Assembly: GCA_937988735.1 (NCBI GenBank)
Contig: CALKHQ010000337.1
Coordinates: forward strand, 1-49,122
Origin: an uncultured Alphaproteobacteria bacterium
GTDB lineage: Bacteria > Pseudomonadota > Alphaproteobacteria > CALKHQ01
Length of the DNA: 49,122 bases
Reading direction: 5' to 3'
Shown: piece after piece, positions 1 through 8,738 of the stretch
Layout: each line of letters starts with the position of its first letter
Position numbering within the stretch: position 1 is the stretch's first letter
Notes under the pieces: generated by a model
Told to the model about the DNA's origin: nothing
Databases searched by the model: none
Seen by the model: only the letters and a program-made list of their open reading frames with translations
Made by a program: the position numbers and the translations under genes

Positions 1-1201
1 CGAGCAGGTGGTTGTGGTCGTTGGCGTAGGCCATGTAGGCCGCCGTCGGCACGAGGAACGCCACCTTTGGCCGCTCGCGGCCCGGAACGGGCTTCTTCCC
101 GGCGCGCACGAACACCGGCACCAGGTCCTCCTCGCTGCCGTCCTCGGCGTCGCCGACCGCGAGATGGCAGGCGTAGGCCCCGCTCGGCCAGTCGTCCGGC
201 ACCGTCCAGGCGAAGGCCGGCTCCCAGCCGGCATCGTAGAAGTCGTCGGCGTGGAAGTGGATCGCGCCGTAGTGCTCGGGCTTGCGCGTCCAGTCGTGGC
301 ACTCGCCGGTCCAGTTCCAGCCCTTCATCGCGCGGGCGGGCAGGTTGTGCAGCGCACCGTGCATCTGGTGCGGGCCGACGTCGTAGGCGGTGATGCCGGG
401 TATGTCGATCGAGAAGTCCCAGCAGGCGACCACCTGCGCCGCCGTCGCCGGCGCCAGCGGCCGGCGGAACAGCCCGTCGAGCGCGTCGGGGTCAAGGGCG
501 GCGGCGAGCAGGATCGGCGAGTCGATCTTGCCGTCATAGTGGTCGGCCGCGCCGCTTCCATCCGGCCGGGCCGCCACCATCAGGTCCACGGCGGCGGGCG
601 CGATGGCGGCAACGCCGTCGATGGCGGTCTCCCCGGGGCCCTGGGCGGCGACATAGGGGTCGAGCGCCCGCTGGACGACGGTGATGGTCCCGGCGGCCGG
701 GTCGTGGATGCCGGCCGCGAGCACCCAGCGCCGCTCGGTCAGCGGCGACGGCGCGGTCACGCTGTAGACCGTCCGGCCGTCGCCGACCTTGAACCGGAGC
801 CGGCCGGTCTCGTCCACCTCCAGCAGCCAGCCCCGCCGCTCCGCTTCCGACCACTGGCCGATCACCGCCTGGCGCCGCGTCTCGCCGTCCGGCAGCACCG
901 GCAGCGTCGGCCACAGCATGGCGGCGACCGTGAGACCCCTTTCGGGCGTCTGCCGCGGATGGTGGGGCACCCGCATGTGCGAGCCGGCGGCGATCGGCTG
1001 CGGACGGCCCTCGTAGCGGCCCTCGATCGCGCTCGGCCGGTGTTCCAGCTTGACTCCCGGCCCCGCCGGGTTGGCGTCGCCGTTGATCACCCGCACCATC
1101 CGCGCCGCGAACGGCCGCGGCCGGTCGGTGCTGACCATGAAACGGACGGTCTCGCCCGGGCCGACGCTCAGCCGGTCCGCGTAGCCGACGATCTTCTGCA
1201 T
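1..1201 (-). CDS. N,N-dimethylformamidase-like large (beta) subunit, N-terminal part (truncated by window)
   Basis: The frame stays open from an ATG at 1201 to the window edge, giving about 400 residues of a family whose large subunit is usually near 760. The enzyme hydrolyses the amide of DMF-type substrates to formate and an amine. The visible part holds the N-terminal module and a LamG/concanavalin-like stretch around residues 140-270 (with HYDGKIDSPILL). The iron-binding catalytic half lies outside the window. The ATG is one base past the stop of the small subunit gene, so the two are probably co-translated. The substrate need not be DMF itself, because related large subunits of unknown substrate are common in alphaproteobacteria. 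Family assignment rests on this N-terminal half plus the adjacent small subunit. Confidence 0.8.
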   Translation of the reverse strand, partial: MQKIVGYADRLSVGPGETVRFMVSTDRPRPFAARMVRVINGDANPAGPGVKLEHRPSAIEGRYEGRPQPIAAGSHMRVPHHPRQTPERGLTVAAMLWPTLPVLPDGETRRQAVIGQWSEAERRGWLLEVDETGRLRFKVGDGRTVYSVTAPSPLTERRWVLAAGIHDPAAGTITVVQRALDPYVAAQGPGETAIDGVAAIAPAAVDLMVAARPDGSGAADHYDGKIDSPILLAAALDPDALDGLFRRPLAPATAAQVVACWDFSIDIPGITAYDVGPHQMHGALHNLPARAMKGWNWTGECHDWTRKPEHYGAIHFHADDFYDAGWEPAFAWTVPDDWPSGAYACHLAVGDAEDGSEEDLVPVFVRAGKKPVPGRERPKVAFLVPTAAYMAYANDHNHLL

Positions 1202-1202
1202 G

Positions 1203-1502
1203 TCAGTTGATGTCCTCGCCGGTGTGCGCCTTCCAGCGCAGCTTGAACACGTGCCACTCCGCCTCCGCCCGGTCGGTGAAGACCTGGTCCTCCAGGATCC
1301 TGAACGGCTTGCCGTATCCCTGATGGACGGCCAGCACCCACTCGGCGAAGGGCTTGCGGGTGACGAGGACGTAGCGGCCCTTGGCCGGCCCGGCCCGCAG
1401 CGTGTTCAGGACCCGCTGCAGGTTCGGGCTGTGCGGCCCCAGCGGGTTCTGCCGCATTTCGTCGATCCACTGCCGGTCCCACTGGCTGATCTTGTAGGGC
1501 AT
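1203..1502 (-). CDS. N,N-dimethylformamidase-like small (alpha) subunit
   Basis: The product has 99 residues, starts MPYKISQWDR and ends HTGEDIN. It is rich in Trp, Arg and Tyr and resembles the small subunit of DMFase, which packs against the large subunit in the assembled enzyme. The characterised small subunits are somewhat longer (about 130 residues). The start at 1502 is supported by a strong ribosome-binding site (GAGAGGAGG) on the minus strand just upstream. It is followed after one base by the large-subunit gene, the expected order. It is transcribed divergently from hprK, with a 186-bp gap that should hold both promoters. Confidence 0.78.
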   Translation of the reverse strand: MPYKISQWDRQWIDEMRQNPLGPHSPNLQRVLNTLRAGPAKGRYVLVTRKPFAEWVLAVHQGYGKPFRILEDQVFTDRAEAEWHVFKLRWKAHTGEDIN

Positions 1503-1688
1503 CCGCCTCCTCTCCCCGGGTGCGCAAGCCAAATCGTTTCGCGCGACGCTAGCGCCCGTCCGGTGACGGGGCAATAGGTCGTGATCCGGCAGCACGATGG
1601 TCGGCGAGCACGGCGTCGAAGCGGCACCGGGCGCAACCGCGGCTGCCCGATTGACAGCGCGGCTCGCCCGCCTGCACCGTTTCGGCCG

Positions 1689-2123
1689 ATGCAGACCATC
1701 CACGCCACCTGTGTTGCCATCGGCCGTCACGGCGTGCTGCTGCGGGGCGATTCCGGCAGCGGCAAGTCCGACCTTGCGCTGCGGCTGATCGAGGACGGGG
1801 CGATGCTGGTGGCGGACGACCAGGTGGCGGTGACGGTGCGCGACGGCCGGCTGGAAGCGAGCCCGCCGCAGGCGCTGGCCGGCCTGATCGAGGTGCGCGG
1901 CTTCGGCATCGTCCGCCTGCCATACCGGGCGCCGGTCACGGTGGCGCTGGTGGCGACGCTGGTGGACCGGAGGGACGTGCCGCGGATGCCGGAGCCGGAC
2001 CGGACCGGGATCCTGGGCGTCTCGCTGCCCCACCTGCTGCTGGCCCCGTTCGACGTCTCGGCGACGGCGAAGCTGCGGCTCGCGGTGCGGGCGGTGGAAG
2101 GGAGTGCGGAGAAGGGGTCGTGA
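1689..2123 (+). CDS. hprK: HPr kinase/phosphorylase, short alphaproteobacterial form
   Basis: The 144-residue product matches the C-terminal catalytic domain of HPr kinase and lacks the N-terminal half found in Firmicutes, as is usual in alphaproteobacteria. The Walker A motif GDSGSGKS lies at residues 20-27, followed by LVADDQ. HprK phosphorylates a serine of HPr and can reverse the reaction, linking metabolite state to the PTS. The ATG at 1689 gives the compact family start MQTIHATCVAIG. An earlier in-frame ATG at 1581 would add 36 residues of unlike, Arg-rich sequence. The last codons overlap the GTG of rapZ by four bases. The HPr gene lies about 1.3 kb downstream and keeps the target serine. 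No two-component pair precedes it here. Confidence 0.93.
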   Translation: MQTIHATCVAIGRHGVLLRGDSGSGKSDLALRLIEDGAMLVADDQVAVTVRDGRLEASPPQALAGLIEVRGFGIVRLPYRAPVTVALVATLVDRRDVPRMPEPDRTGILGVSLPHLLLAPFDVSATAKLRLAVRAVEGSAEKGS

Positions 2124-2980
2124 CGCGCCTGGTGCTGGTCACCGGAATGTCCGGCGCCGGCCGGTCCACCGCGCTCGACGTGCTGGAGGACGCGGGGTTC
2201 GAGGCGGTGGACAACCTGCCGCTCTACCTCGTCGAGCGGCTGGCGGAGCCGGCGCCGGGCTCGCCCGCCAGGCTCGCCATCGGGGTGGACGTGCGCTCGC
2301 GCGGGTTCAACGCCGACGCCTTTGCCGAGACGCTGGCGCGGCTTCGCGCGCACGAGGGGCTGGAGACGACCCTCCTGTTCCTCGACTGCGATACCGAGGT
2401 CCTGATCCGCCGCTATGCCGAGACCCGCCGCCGCCATCCGCTCGCCGGCGACCGCCCGGCCGCCGACGGCATCGCGATCGAACGCCGGCTGCTGGAGCCG
2501 GTGCGCGGGCTGGCCGACCTGGTGGTGGACACCGGGTTGCTGCGCATCGCCGACCTGCGCCAGCGCCTGGTGGAGACGCTGATCCCGGAGGGGATCGGGC
2601 TCACCATCACCGTCCAGTCCTTCTCCTACAAGCAGGGCGTGCCGCGGGAGGCGGACCTGGTGTTCGACGTCCGCTTCCTGCGCAACCCCCACTACGACCC
2701 GGCGCTGCGGCCGAAGACCGGCATGGACGCCGACGTCGGCGCCTACATCGAGGCCGACCCCGCCTTCGCCGGCTTCTTCGACCGGCTGACCGGCCTCATC
2801 CTGCCGCTGCTGCCCTGCTACCGGGCGGAGGGGAAGAGCTATCTGACCATCTGCATCGGCTGCACCGGCGGGCGCCACCGCTCCGTCTACATCGCCGGGC
2901 GGCTGGCGGGGGCGCTTCGCGCGGCGGGCTGGACGGTGGCGCTGGCGCACCGCGACCTGCCCGCCGAGCCCGCCGGCTGA
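2120..2980 (+). CDS. rapZ: RNase adapter protein / P-loop nucleotidase RapZ (YvcJ family)
   Basis: This 286-residue protein begins with GTG inside the hprK stop (GTGA overlap). The N-terminal P-loop GMSGAGRST (residues 9-17) carries Arg where most P-loops have Lys. The C-terminal half holds the family block CIGCTGGRHRSV. RapZ proteins bind nucleotides. In E. coli RapZ senses glucosamine-6-phosphate and guides RNase E to small RNAs, whereas in alphaproteobacteria the role is less clear. Its place between hprK and the EIIA/HPr genes is typical and suggests cell-envelope amino-sugar or PTS-linked control. No promoter is needed between hprK and rapZ. Confidence 0.92.
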   Translation: MTRLVLVTGMSGAGRSTALDVLEDAGFEAVDNLPLYLVERLAEPAPGSPARLAIGVDVRSRGFNADAFAETLARLRAHEGLETTLLFLDCDTEVLIRRYAETRRRHPLAGDRPAADGIAIERRLLEPVRGLADLVVDTGLLRIADLRQRLVETLIPEGIGLTITVQSFSYKQGVPREADLVFDVRFLRNPHYDPALRPKTGMDADVGAYIEADPAFAGFFDRLTGLILPLLPCYRAEGKSYLTICIGCTGGRHRSVYIAGRLAGALRAAGWTVALAHRDLPAEPAG

Positions 2981-3053
2981 GGTCCCCCGAACGGTCGGGT
3001 CCGGGGCAAGCCGCGTTGACAGGTCGGAAAAACCGGCCCAAAACGTCTTCGCC

Positions 3054-3455
3054 ATGATCGGACTGGTACTGGTGACGCACGGGCGTCTCGCCGACGAATT
3101 CGTCGCTGCGCTCGAGCATGTGGTCGGCGCTCAGCCCCAGGTGGCGACGGTGTGCATCGGCCCCTATGACGACATGGAACAGCGCCGCAACGACATCGTG
3201 GAGCAGATCGCGGCGGTCAACCGCGGCCAGGGTGTCATCGTGCTGACCGACATGTTCGGCGGCACCCCCTCGAACCTCGCCATTTCCGCGATGAAGCCGG
3301 GCGAGATCGAGGTCATCGCCGGCATCAACCTGCCGATGCTGATCAAGCTCGCCTCGGTGCGCGCCACGGCGAAGCTGGTCGATGCCGTCGAGCAGGCGCA
3401 GGAGGCGGGGCGCAAGTACATCAACGTCGCGTCCCGGCTGCTGGAGAGCGCATGA
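3054..3455 (+). CDS. PTS EIIA component, mannose family (regulatory)
   Basis: The 133-residue EIIA domain of the mannose/fructose family has its phosphorylated His at residue 9 in VLVTHG, followed by the conserved LTDMFGGTPSN block. No EIIB, EIIC or EIID gene is present, so this is the regulatory EIIA of the incomplete alphaproteobacterial PTS, receiving phosphate from HPr rather than transporting sugar. The stop overlaps the ptsH start by four bases (ATGA). A TTGACA-like -35 box lies at 3016-3021 in the 73-bp gap after rapZ, but no convincing -10 was found. The gene is often called manX or ptsL. Confidence 0.93.
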   Translation: MIGLVLVTHGRLADEFVAALEHVVGAQPQVATVCIGPYDDMEQRRNDIVEQIAAVNRGQGVIVLTDMFGGTPSNLAISAMKPGEIEVIAGINLPMLIKLASVRATAKLVDAVEQAQEAGRKYINVASRLLESA

Positions 3456-3736
3456 CGGGGTCGGCGCCGGCCGAACGGACGGCGGTGATCGTCAACCAGA
3501 AGGGGCTTCACGCCCGCGCGGCAGCCAAGCTCGTCGCCCTCGCCAGCCAGTTCAACGCCCGCATCGAGGTTTCCCGCAACGACATGACGGCCAACGGCCA
3601 GAGCATCATGGGGCTGATGATGCTCGCCGCCAGCCGCCACTCCGTCGTCAGGCTCCGCGCCACCGGGCCGGAGGCGGAGCAGGCGGTGGACGCCATCGCC
3701 GGGCTGATCGCCGCCGGCTTCTACGAGCAGGACTGA
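3452..3736 (+). CDS. ptsH: HPr-like phosphocarrier protein
   Basis: This 94-residue HPr has the phospho-accepting His at residue 20 (GLHARAAAK) and the regulatory Ser at residue 51 (NGQSIMGLMMLA), the site used by HprK. Both residues are intact, so the HprK-HPr pair can be expected to work. HPr would pass phosphate from EI-Ntr (not in the window) to the EIIA encoded just upstream, with which it overlaps by four bases. ahcY follows after 83 bp. Confidence 0.95.
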   Translation: MTGSAPAERTAVIVNQKGLHARAAAKLVALASQFNARIEVSRNDMTANGQSIMGLMMLAASRHSVVRLRATGPEAEQAVDAIAGLIAAGFYEQD

Positions 3737-3819
3737 GGCTCGCGCCCGTCTCGCGCCGGCCGCCATTGAGCCGGCCGTGCCGCTCTGCTAAGACCCGGCG
3801 CGCCATACAGGAGGAGCCG

Positions 3820-5112
3820 ATGACCGCGCAGGACTACAAGGTCAAGGACATGTCGCTGGCCGAGTGGGGCCGGAAGGAGATCGCGATCGCCGAGACCGAG
3901 ATGCCCGGCCTGATGGCGACCCGAGAGGAGTATGGCCCCTCCCAGCCGCTGAAGGGGGCGCGCATCGCCGGCAGCCTGCACATGACCATCCAGACCGCGG
4001 TGCTGATCGAGACCCTGATCCATCTGGGCGCCGAGGTCCGCTGGTCCTCCTGCAACATCTTCTCCACCCAGGACCATGCCGCCGCGGCGATGGCCGAGCG
4101 CGGGGTGCCGGTGTTCGCGTGGAAGGGGATGTCCGAGGACGAGTTCTGGTGGGCGATCGACCAGACCATCTTCGGACCCGACGGCTGGCGGCCGAACATG
4201 CTGCTCGACGACGGCGGCGACCTGACCAAGGTGATGCACGAGAAGTACCCGGAGCTGCTGAAGGATGTCCGCGGCGTCTCGGAGGAGACCACCACCGGCG
4301 TCCACCGGCTCTACGAGATGGAGCGGACCGGCCGGCTGAAGATCCCGGCGATCAACGTCAACGACAGCGTCACCAAGTCCAAGTTCGACAACCTCTACGG
4401 CTGTCGCGAGAGCCTTGTGGACGGCATCCGCCGGGCGACCGACGTGATGATGGCTGGCAAGGTGGCGGTGGTCGCCGGCTACGGCGATGTCGGCAAGGGC
4501 TCGGCCGCGTCGCTGCGCAACGCCGGCTGCCGGGTGCTGGTGACGGAGGTCGACCCGATCTGTGCGCTGCAGGCGGCGATGGAAGGCTACCAGGTGGTGA
4601 CGATGGAGGAGGCCGCGCCGATCGGCGACATCTTCGTCACCGCCACCGGCAACATCGACGTCATCACCATCGACCACATGCGCCAGATGCGCGACCGCGC
4701 CATCGTCTGCAACATCGGCCACTTCGACACCGAAATCCAGGTCGAGGCGCTGCGCAACTTCCGCTGGCACCCGGTGAAGCCGCAGGTGGACGAGGTGGAG
4801 TTCCCCGACGGCAAGCGGATCATCCTGCTGTCCGAGGGGCGGCTGGTGAATCTCGGCAACGCCACCGGCCACCCCAGCTTCGTGATGAGCGCCTCCTTCA
4901 CCAACCAGGTGCTGGCCCAGATCGAGCTGTGGAACAACCACGCCCAGTACGAGAACAAGGTCTACGTGCTGCCCAAGGCGCTGGACGAGAAGGTCGCCCG
5001 GCTGCACCTGAAGAAGATCGGCGTGCACCTGACCGAGCTCACCCAGGCGCAGGCAGACTACATCGGCGTGTCCCGCACCGGGCCGTTCAAGCCCGATCAC
5101 TACCGTTACTGA
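3820..5112 (+). CDS. ahcY: Adenosylhomocysteinase (SAH hydrolase)
   Basis: The 430-residue enzyme converts S-adenosylhomocysteine to adenosine and homocysteine, using bound NAD. This pulls methylation reactions forward and recycles the methionine backbone. Visible marks are the substrate-binding SCNIFSTQDHAAA block, DSVTKSKFDN, the NAD-binding GYGDVGKGSA loop, and the conserved C-terminus ending GPFKPDHYRY. An AGGAGGAG ribosome-binding site precedes the ATG at 3820. The order ptsH-ahcY-kinase is the common alphaproteobacterial arrangement. The 83-bp leader was checked for a SAH riboswitch and none was recognised. Confidence 0.97.
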   Translation: MTAQDYKVKDMSLAEWGRKEIAIAETEMPGLMATREEYGPSQPLKGARIAGSLHMTIQTAVLIETLIHLGAEVRWSSCNIFSTQDHAAAAMAERGVPVFAWKGMSEDEFWWAIDQTIFGPDGWRPNMLLDDGGDLTKVMHEKYPELLKDVRGVSEETTTGVHRLYEMERTGRLKIPAINVNDSVTKSKFDNLYGCRESLVDGIRRATDVMMAGKVAVVAGYGDVGKGSAASLRNAGCRVLVTEVDPICALQAAMEGYQVVTMEEAAPIGDIFVTATGNIDVITIDHMRQMRDRAIVCNIGHFDTEIQVEALRNFRWHPVKPQVDEVEFPDGKRIILLSEGRLVNLGNATGHPSFVMSASFTNQVLAQIELWNNHAQYENKVYVLPKALDEKVARLHLKKIGVHLTELTQAQADYIGVSRTGPFKPDHYRY

Positions 5113-5251
5113 GCGCGCGCCGCGGCGCGATCCGTCGTTGCGGGACCGGGAGGGCGCGATGACGGGCTGGCGCCGCGGCGGCGCCCCGGCCCTCCCGTTC
5201 CGGCCAAGTTCCGGTTGGAGGGGCGTGCGGGCGCCGCATAGACTGCGCGCC

Positions 5252-7744
5252 ATGGTGGCGTCGCGACGGTCAGCCTTGGCAGCCGCCGCCGCAGCGGTCG
5301 GCTGCGGCGCGCCTGCGCCCGCCTTCGCCCAGGCCGCGGTGCCGCCGCTGGACGGCATCAGCGTGCTGGTCGGCGCGGCGGCGGCGGCGCTCGTCGCCGG
5401 CATCGTGATCCTCGTCCGCAGCGTCCGCCGCAGTGGCCGGCCGCCGGCCGACAGCGGGCTTGCCGCGACCCTGCTGCAGGGCTGCCCCGGCGCGGTCCTC
5501 ACCTGGGTCGGCCGCGATGTCCGGCTGCTGTGCGGCCCGGGCTCCCCGCTGGCGGCGGTGGCCCAGGGCGGCGAGACGACGCTGGAGAAGGTCGCCGCCT
5601 GCTTCGCCAGCACCGATGCGGTGCGACTGAAGGACGCCGCGATCCGCCTGCGCGAGAGCGGGCGCGGCTTCGAGCTCCGGCTGTCGGGGGCCGCGGAGGG
5701 CGCCGACCTGCTGGCGCAGGGGCGGCGGATGGAGGCCGAGGGCCAGTCGCTGGACACGATCTGGTTCTTCGACATCTCCGAGCTCGCCCGCCGCACCCGC
5801 CAGCAGCAGCGCGAGATCGAGGCGCTGGACCACGCCCACCGCGCGGTGGTCGGGCTCCTCGACGGGCTCGCCTTCCCGGCCTGGGTGCGTGCGCCCGACC
5901 TGCGCCTCACCTATGTCAACCCGGCCTATGCCCGCGCGGTGGACCAGAAGGACGCGGCCAGCGCCGTGCGCGAGGGCCGCGAGATCGGCGCCGGGGTGCT
6001 GGGCGACGACGGCCGGGAGCTCGCCCGGGCCGCCAAGCGCGCCACCGCCACCCAGACGGCGGAGGGCTACGTCGTGCTGGGCAGCGAGCGGCGCTACATG
6101 CGCTTCATCGAGCATCCGCTCGCCGACGGCCGCGTCGCCGGCATCGCAATCGACCGCACCGAGGTGAACGAGGCGAAGGACGAGCTGCGCCGCCACGTCG
6201 AGGCCCATGCCGCCGTGCTGCACAACCTGGCGGTGCCGATCGCGATGTTCGCGTCCGACGGCCACCTCACCTTCCACAACCGCACCTATGCCGAGACCTG
6301 GGACCTGGACCCGGAATGGCTGGCCCAGGGTCCGTCGCTGGGCGAGGTGCTGGAGGTGCTGCGCGAGAAGCGGAAGGTGCCGGAATACGCCGACTTCCCC
6401 GCCTTCAAGCGCGAGCAGATGCGGCTGTTCAAGTCGCTGCTGGCGCCGCAGGAGGACCTGCTGCACCTGCCCGACGGCGCCACCTTCCGCCGGGTGGTCT
6501 CGCCGCATCCGTTCGGCGGGCTGATCTTCACCTTCGAGGATGTGACCGACCGGCTGGCGATCGAGCGCAGCTACAACACCACCGTCGCCGTCCATCGCGA
6601 GACCCTGGCCAACATGCACGAGGGCATCGCCGTGTTCGGCAGCGACGGCCGGCTGAAGCTGTCCAACCCCGCCTTCGCCAGCCAGTGGAAGCTGGACCAG
6701 GCGCTGCTCGCCGACCAGCCCCACGTGCGCGAGGTGGCGGACTGGTGCCGCCCGCTGCTGGAGCGCGAGGGCATCGATGGCCGCAGCCCGGCGGACGAGA
6801 TCATCGACCAGGTGATGCAGCGCCGCGCCGCCGCCGGCACGGTGGAGCGGACCGACGGCATCCTGCTGGACTACACCGCGGTGCCGCTGCCCGACGGCAA
6901 CATCATGTTCAGCTATGTGGACGTGACCGACAGCGTCCGCGCCGCCCGGGCGCTGGAGGAGCGGGCCCAGGCGCTGGAGGCGGCCGACAGGCTGAAGTCG
7001 GAGTTCCTGGCGACGGTTTCCTACGAGCTCCGCACGCCGCTCAACGCCATCATCGGCTTCTCCGAGATCCTCGACAACGGCTACTTCGGCCCGCTCAACG
7101 AGCGCCAGCTCGAATACACCCGCGACATCCTCGACGCCTCGCACCGCCTGCTGGCGCTGATCGACGACATCCTCGACCTCGCCTCGATCGAGGCCGGACG
7201 GTTCGAGCTGGAGTACGCCACCGTCCCGGTGCCGGCGCTGCTGGACAGCGTCGCCGCGGTCACCCGCGAATGGGCGCGCAAGCAGGGGCTGGAGATCGAG
7301 CTGGACTGCCCGCGCAACGTCGGCGCGATCCAGGCGGACGAGGGGCGGATCAAGCAGGTGCTGTTCAACCTGGTGTCGAACGCGGTGAAGTTCACGCCCA
7401 GCGGCGGCCGCATCACGCTTTCCGCCCGCCGCGCCAGGGGGCAGGTGCAGATCAGCGTCGCCGACACCGGCATCGGCATCGACGAGGAAACCCGCGAGAA
7501 GGTGTTCGACAGCTTCACCCGCGGCAAGGCCGGCAGCCGTTCGCCCGGCCCGGGGCTCGGGCTCGCGCTGGTCAAGAACGTGGTCGAGCTGCACGGCGGC
7601 ACGGTCAGTGTCGCCGACAATCCCGGCGGCGGCGTCATCTTCACCTGCACGCTGCCGGTTGCCGCCGCGTCGGCGGAGCCGCCGGCGCCGCCGGCCGACC
7701 AGCCCGCCGATGCCCCTGAGACGCGGGCTACCGGCGTCGGGTGA
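5252..7744 (+). CDS. divL: DivL-like multi-PAS histidine-kinase homologue with Tyr in place of the phospho-His
   Basis: From the ATG at 5252 the protein has 830 residues: a secretion-like hydrophobic start, a membrane helix at about residues 35-56, several PAS-like regions (roughly 180-560), a dimerisation domain and an ATPase domain. The H-box reads TVSYELRTPLN, with Tyr591 (codon 7022-7024) where His is expected. The N box (NLVSNAVKF), G1 (VADTGIGID) and G2 (GPGLGLALVK) are intact. Caulobacter DivL has the same Tyr substitution and acts in cell-cycle control as a regulator of CckA rather than as a normal kinase. Position after ahcY agrees with divL in other alphaproteobacteria, although the usual tsaE neighbour is missing. 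An in-frame ATG at 5159 would lengthen the N-terminus by 31 residues. Confidence 0.85.
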   Translation: MVASRRSALAAAAAAVGCGAPAPAFAQAAVPPLDGISVLVGAAAAALVAGIVILVRSVRRSGRPPADSGLAATLLQGCPGAVLTWVGRDVRLLCGPGSPLAAVAQGGETTLEKVAACFASTDAVRLKDAAIRLRESGRGFELRLSGAAEGADLLAQGRRMEAEGQSLDTIWFFDISELARRTRQQQREIEALDHAHRAVVGLLDGLAFPAWVRAPDLRLTYVNPAYARAVDQKDAASAVREGREIGAGVLGDDGRELARAAKRATATQTAEGYVVLGSERRYMRFIEHPLADGRVAGIAIDRTEVNEAKDELRRHVEAHAAVLHNLAVPIAMFASDGHLTFHNRTYAETWDLDPEWLAQGPSLGEVLEVLREKRKVPEYADFPAFKREQMRLFKSLLAPQEDLLHLPDGATFRRVVSPHPFGGLIFTFEDVTDRLAIERSYNTTVAVHRETLANMHEGIAVFGSDGRLKLSNPAFASQWKLDQALLADQPHVREVADWCRPLLEREGIDGRSPADEIIDQVMQRRAAAGTVERTDGILLDYTAVPLPDGNIMFSYVDVTDSVRAARALEERAQALEAADRLKSEFLATVSYELRTPLNAIIGFSEILDNGYFGPLNERQLEYTRDILDASHRLLALIDDILDLASIEAGRFELEYATVPVPALLDSVAAVTREWARKQGLEIELDCPRNVGAIQADEGRIKQVLFNLVSNAVKFTPSGGRITLSARRARGQVQISVADTGIGIDEETREKVFDSFTRGKAGSRSPGPGLGLALVKNVVELHGGTVSVADNPGGGVIFTCTLPVAAASAEPPAPPADQPADAPETRATGVG

Positions 7745-7760
7745 GACTCCGCCGCGGGTC

Positions 7761-8738
7761 TCAGGCCCGGATCCAGGACGGCGCCCGGCGCAGGATCGCC
7801 TCCGCCTCCGCCGCCATGCGCGCGATCACCGCGCCGGCCGGCTCCACCGCGTCGATCAGCCCGATCGCCTCGCCGACCAGCGAGCTCACCACCTCCGGGT
7901 CGCCGGCTGCGACGGCCTCGGCATAGGCCCTGGCCTCCTTCGCCGCCACGGCGGCAAGCTCGCTCTCGCGCCCGTGCCAGCGCTCGGTGGTGCGGCTGGT
8001 CAGCGTGCGCAGCGAATAGCGCTCCGGCCAGCCGGTGATGCCGCGGACCATGTCGATCACGCGCGACCGCAGCGTGTCGTCGCCGGTGCGCGTCACCGCT
8101 GCCGCCTTCAGCCGCGGGTTGCCGATCGCCTCCTCGCTCGCCCACAGCCGGGTGCCGACCAGCACGCCGTCCGCGCCCAGCGCCAGCGCCGCCGCCAGCC
8201 CGCGCCCGTCGGCGATGCCGCCGGCGGCGACCACCAGCGTCTCCGGCGACCGCTTCGCCACCAGGTCGGCGATCTCCGGCACCAGGGTCATTGTCGCCCG
8301 CCGCTCGCCGTGGCCGCCGGCCTCGGTGCCCTGGGCCACGATCACGTCCGCGCCCAGGTCCAGCACATGGGCCGCGTCGCGCACCGTCTGCACCTGGCAG
8401 ATCAGCGGCACGCCCGCCGCCTTCACCTGCACCACGAAGGGCGCGGGGTTGCCGAAGGACAGCATCATCGCCCGCGGCGCCCGCTCCAGCGCCAGGCCCA
8501 GCAGTTCGGGCCGCCGCTTCAGCGACCAGGTGATGAAGCCGCAGCCGATCGGCTGGTTGCCGGCGGCGTCGAACTGCTCGCGCAGCCAGTCGCCGTCGCC
8601 ATAGCCGCCGCCGACCATCCCCAGCGCCCCCGCCGCCGAAACCGCCGCCGCCAGCCGCCCCCCGCTGACCAGCCCCATCGGCGCCCCGATGATCGGATGC
8701 TCGAGGTTGAAACGCTCGGTCAGGCGCGTGGTGAGCAT
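7761..8738 (-). CDS. Nitronate monooxygenase family flavoprotein
   Basis: The 325-residue TIM-barrel flavoenzyme is of the nitronate monooxygenase (2-nitropropane dioxygenase) family. It starts with LEHPIIGAPMG and carries the catalytic-type His143 in AQGTEAGGHG. The phosphate-binding GGIADGRG and GADGVLVGTRL segments are also seen. These enzymes oxidise alkyl nitronates with FMN and oxygen; the closely related FabK enoyl reductases are the main alternative. It converges on the divL-like gene with 16 bp between stops, so no independent terminator separates them. The substrate cannot be inferred from the neighbours. Confidence 0.9.
   Translation of the reverse strand: MLTTRLTERFNLEHPIIGAPMGLVSGGRLAAAVSAAGALGMVGGGYGDGDWLREQFDAAGNQPIGCGFITWSLKRRPELLGLALERAPRAMMLSFGNPAPFVVQVKAAGVPLICQVQTVRDAAHVLDLGADVIVAQGTEAGGHGERRATMTLVPEIADLVAKRSPETLVVAAGGIADGRGLAAALALGADGVLVGTRLWASEEAIGNPRLKAAAVTRTGDDTLRSRVIDMVRGITGWPERYSLRTLTSRTTERWHGRESELAAVAAKEARAYAEAVAAGDPEVVSSLVGEAIGLIDAVEPAGAVIARMAAEAEAILRRAPSWIRA

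Noticed and set aside
8..1210. A 400-codon open frame on the plus strand opposite the large DMFase-like gene
   Set aside because: The minus-strand frame matches a known family and joins directly to the small subunit gene; the plus-strand frame is Arg/Gly/Val-rich antisense of a GC-rich gene.
3016..3051. Sigma-70-like promoter for the EIIA-ptsH genes
   Set aside because: TTGACA is present but no acceptable -10 hexamer lies 16-18 bp downstream.
3737..3819. Possible SAH or SAM riboswitch before ahcY
   Set aside because: The gap is only 83 bp and I could not match any riboswitch core; only a weak GCCGGC-type self-complementary pair was seen.
5113..5137. GC-rich palindrome after ahcY
   Set aside because: CGCGCC-GC-GGCGCG has no U tract, and the kinase gene follows so closely that a terminator would be odd.
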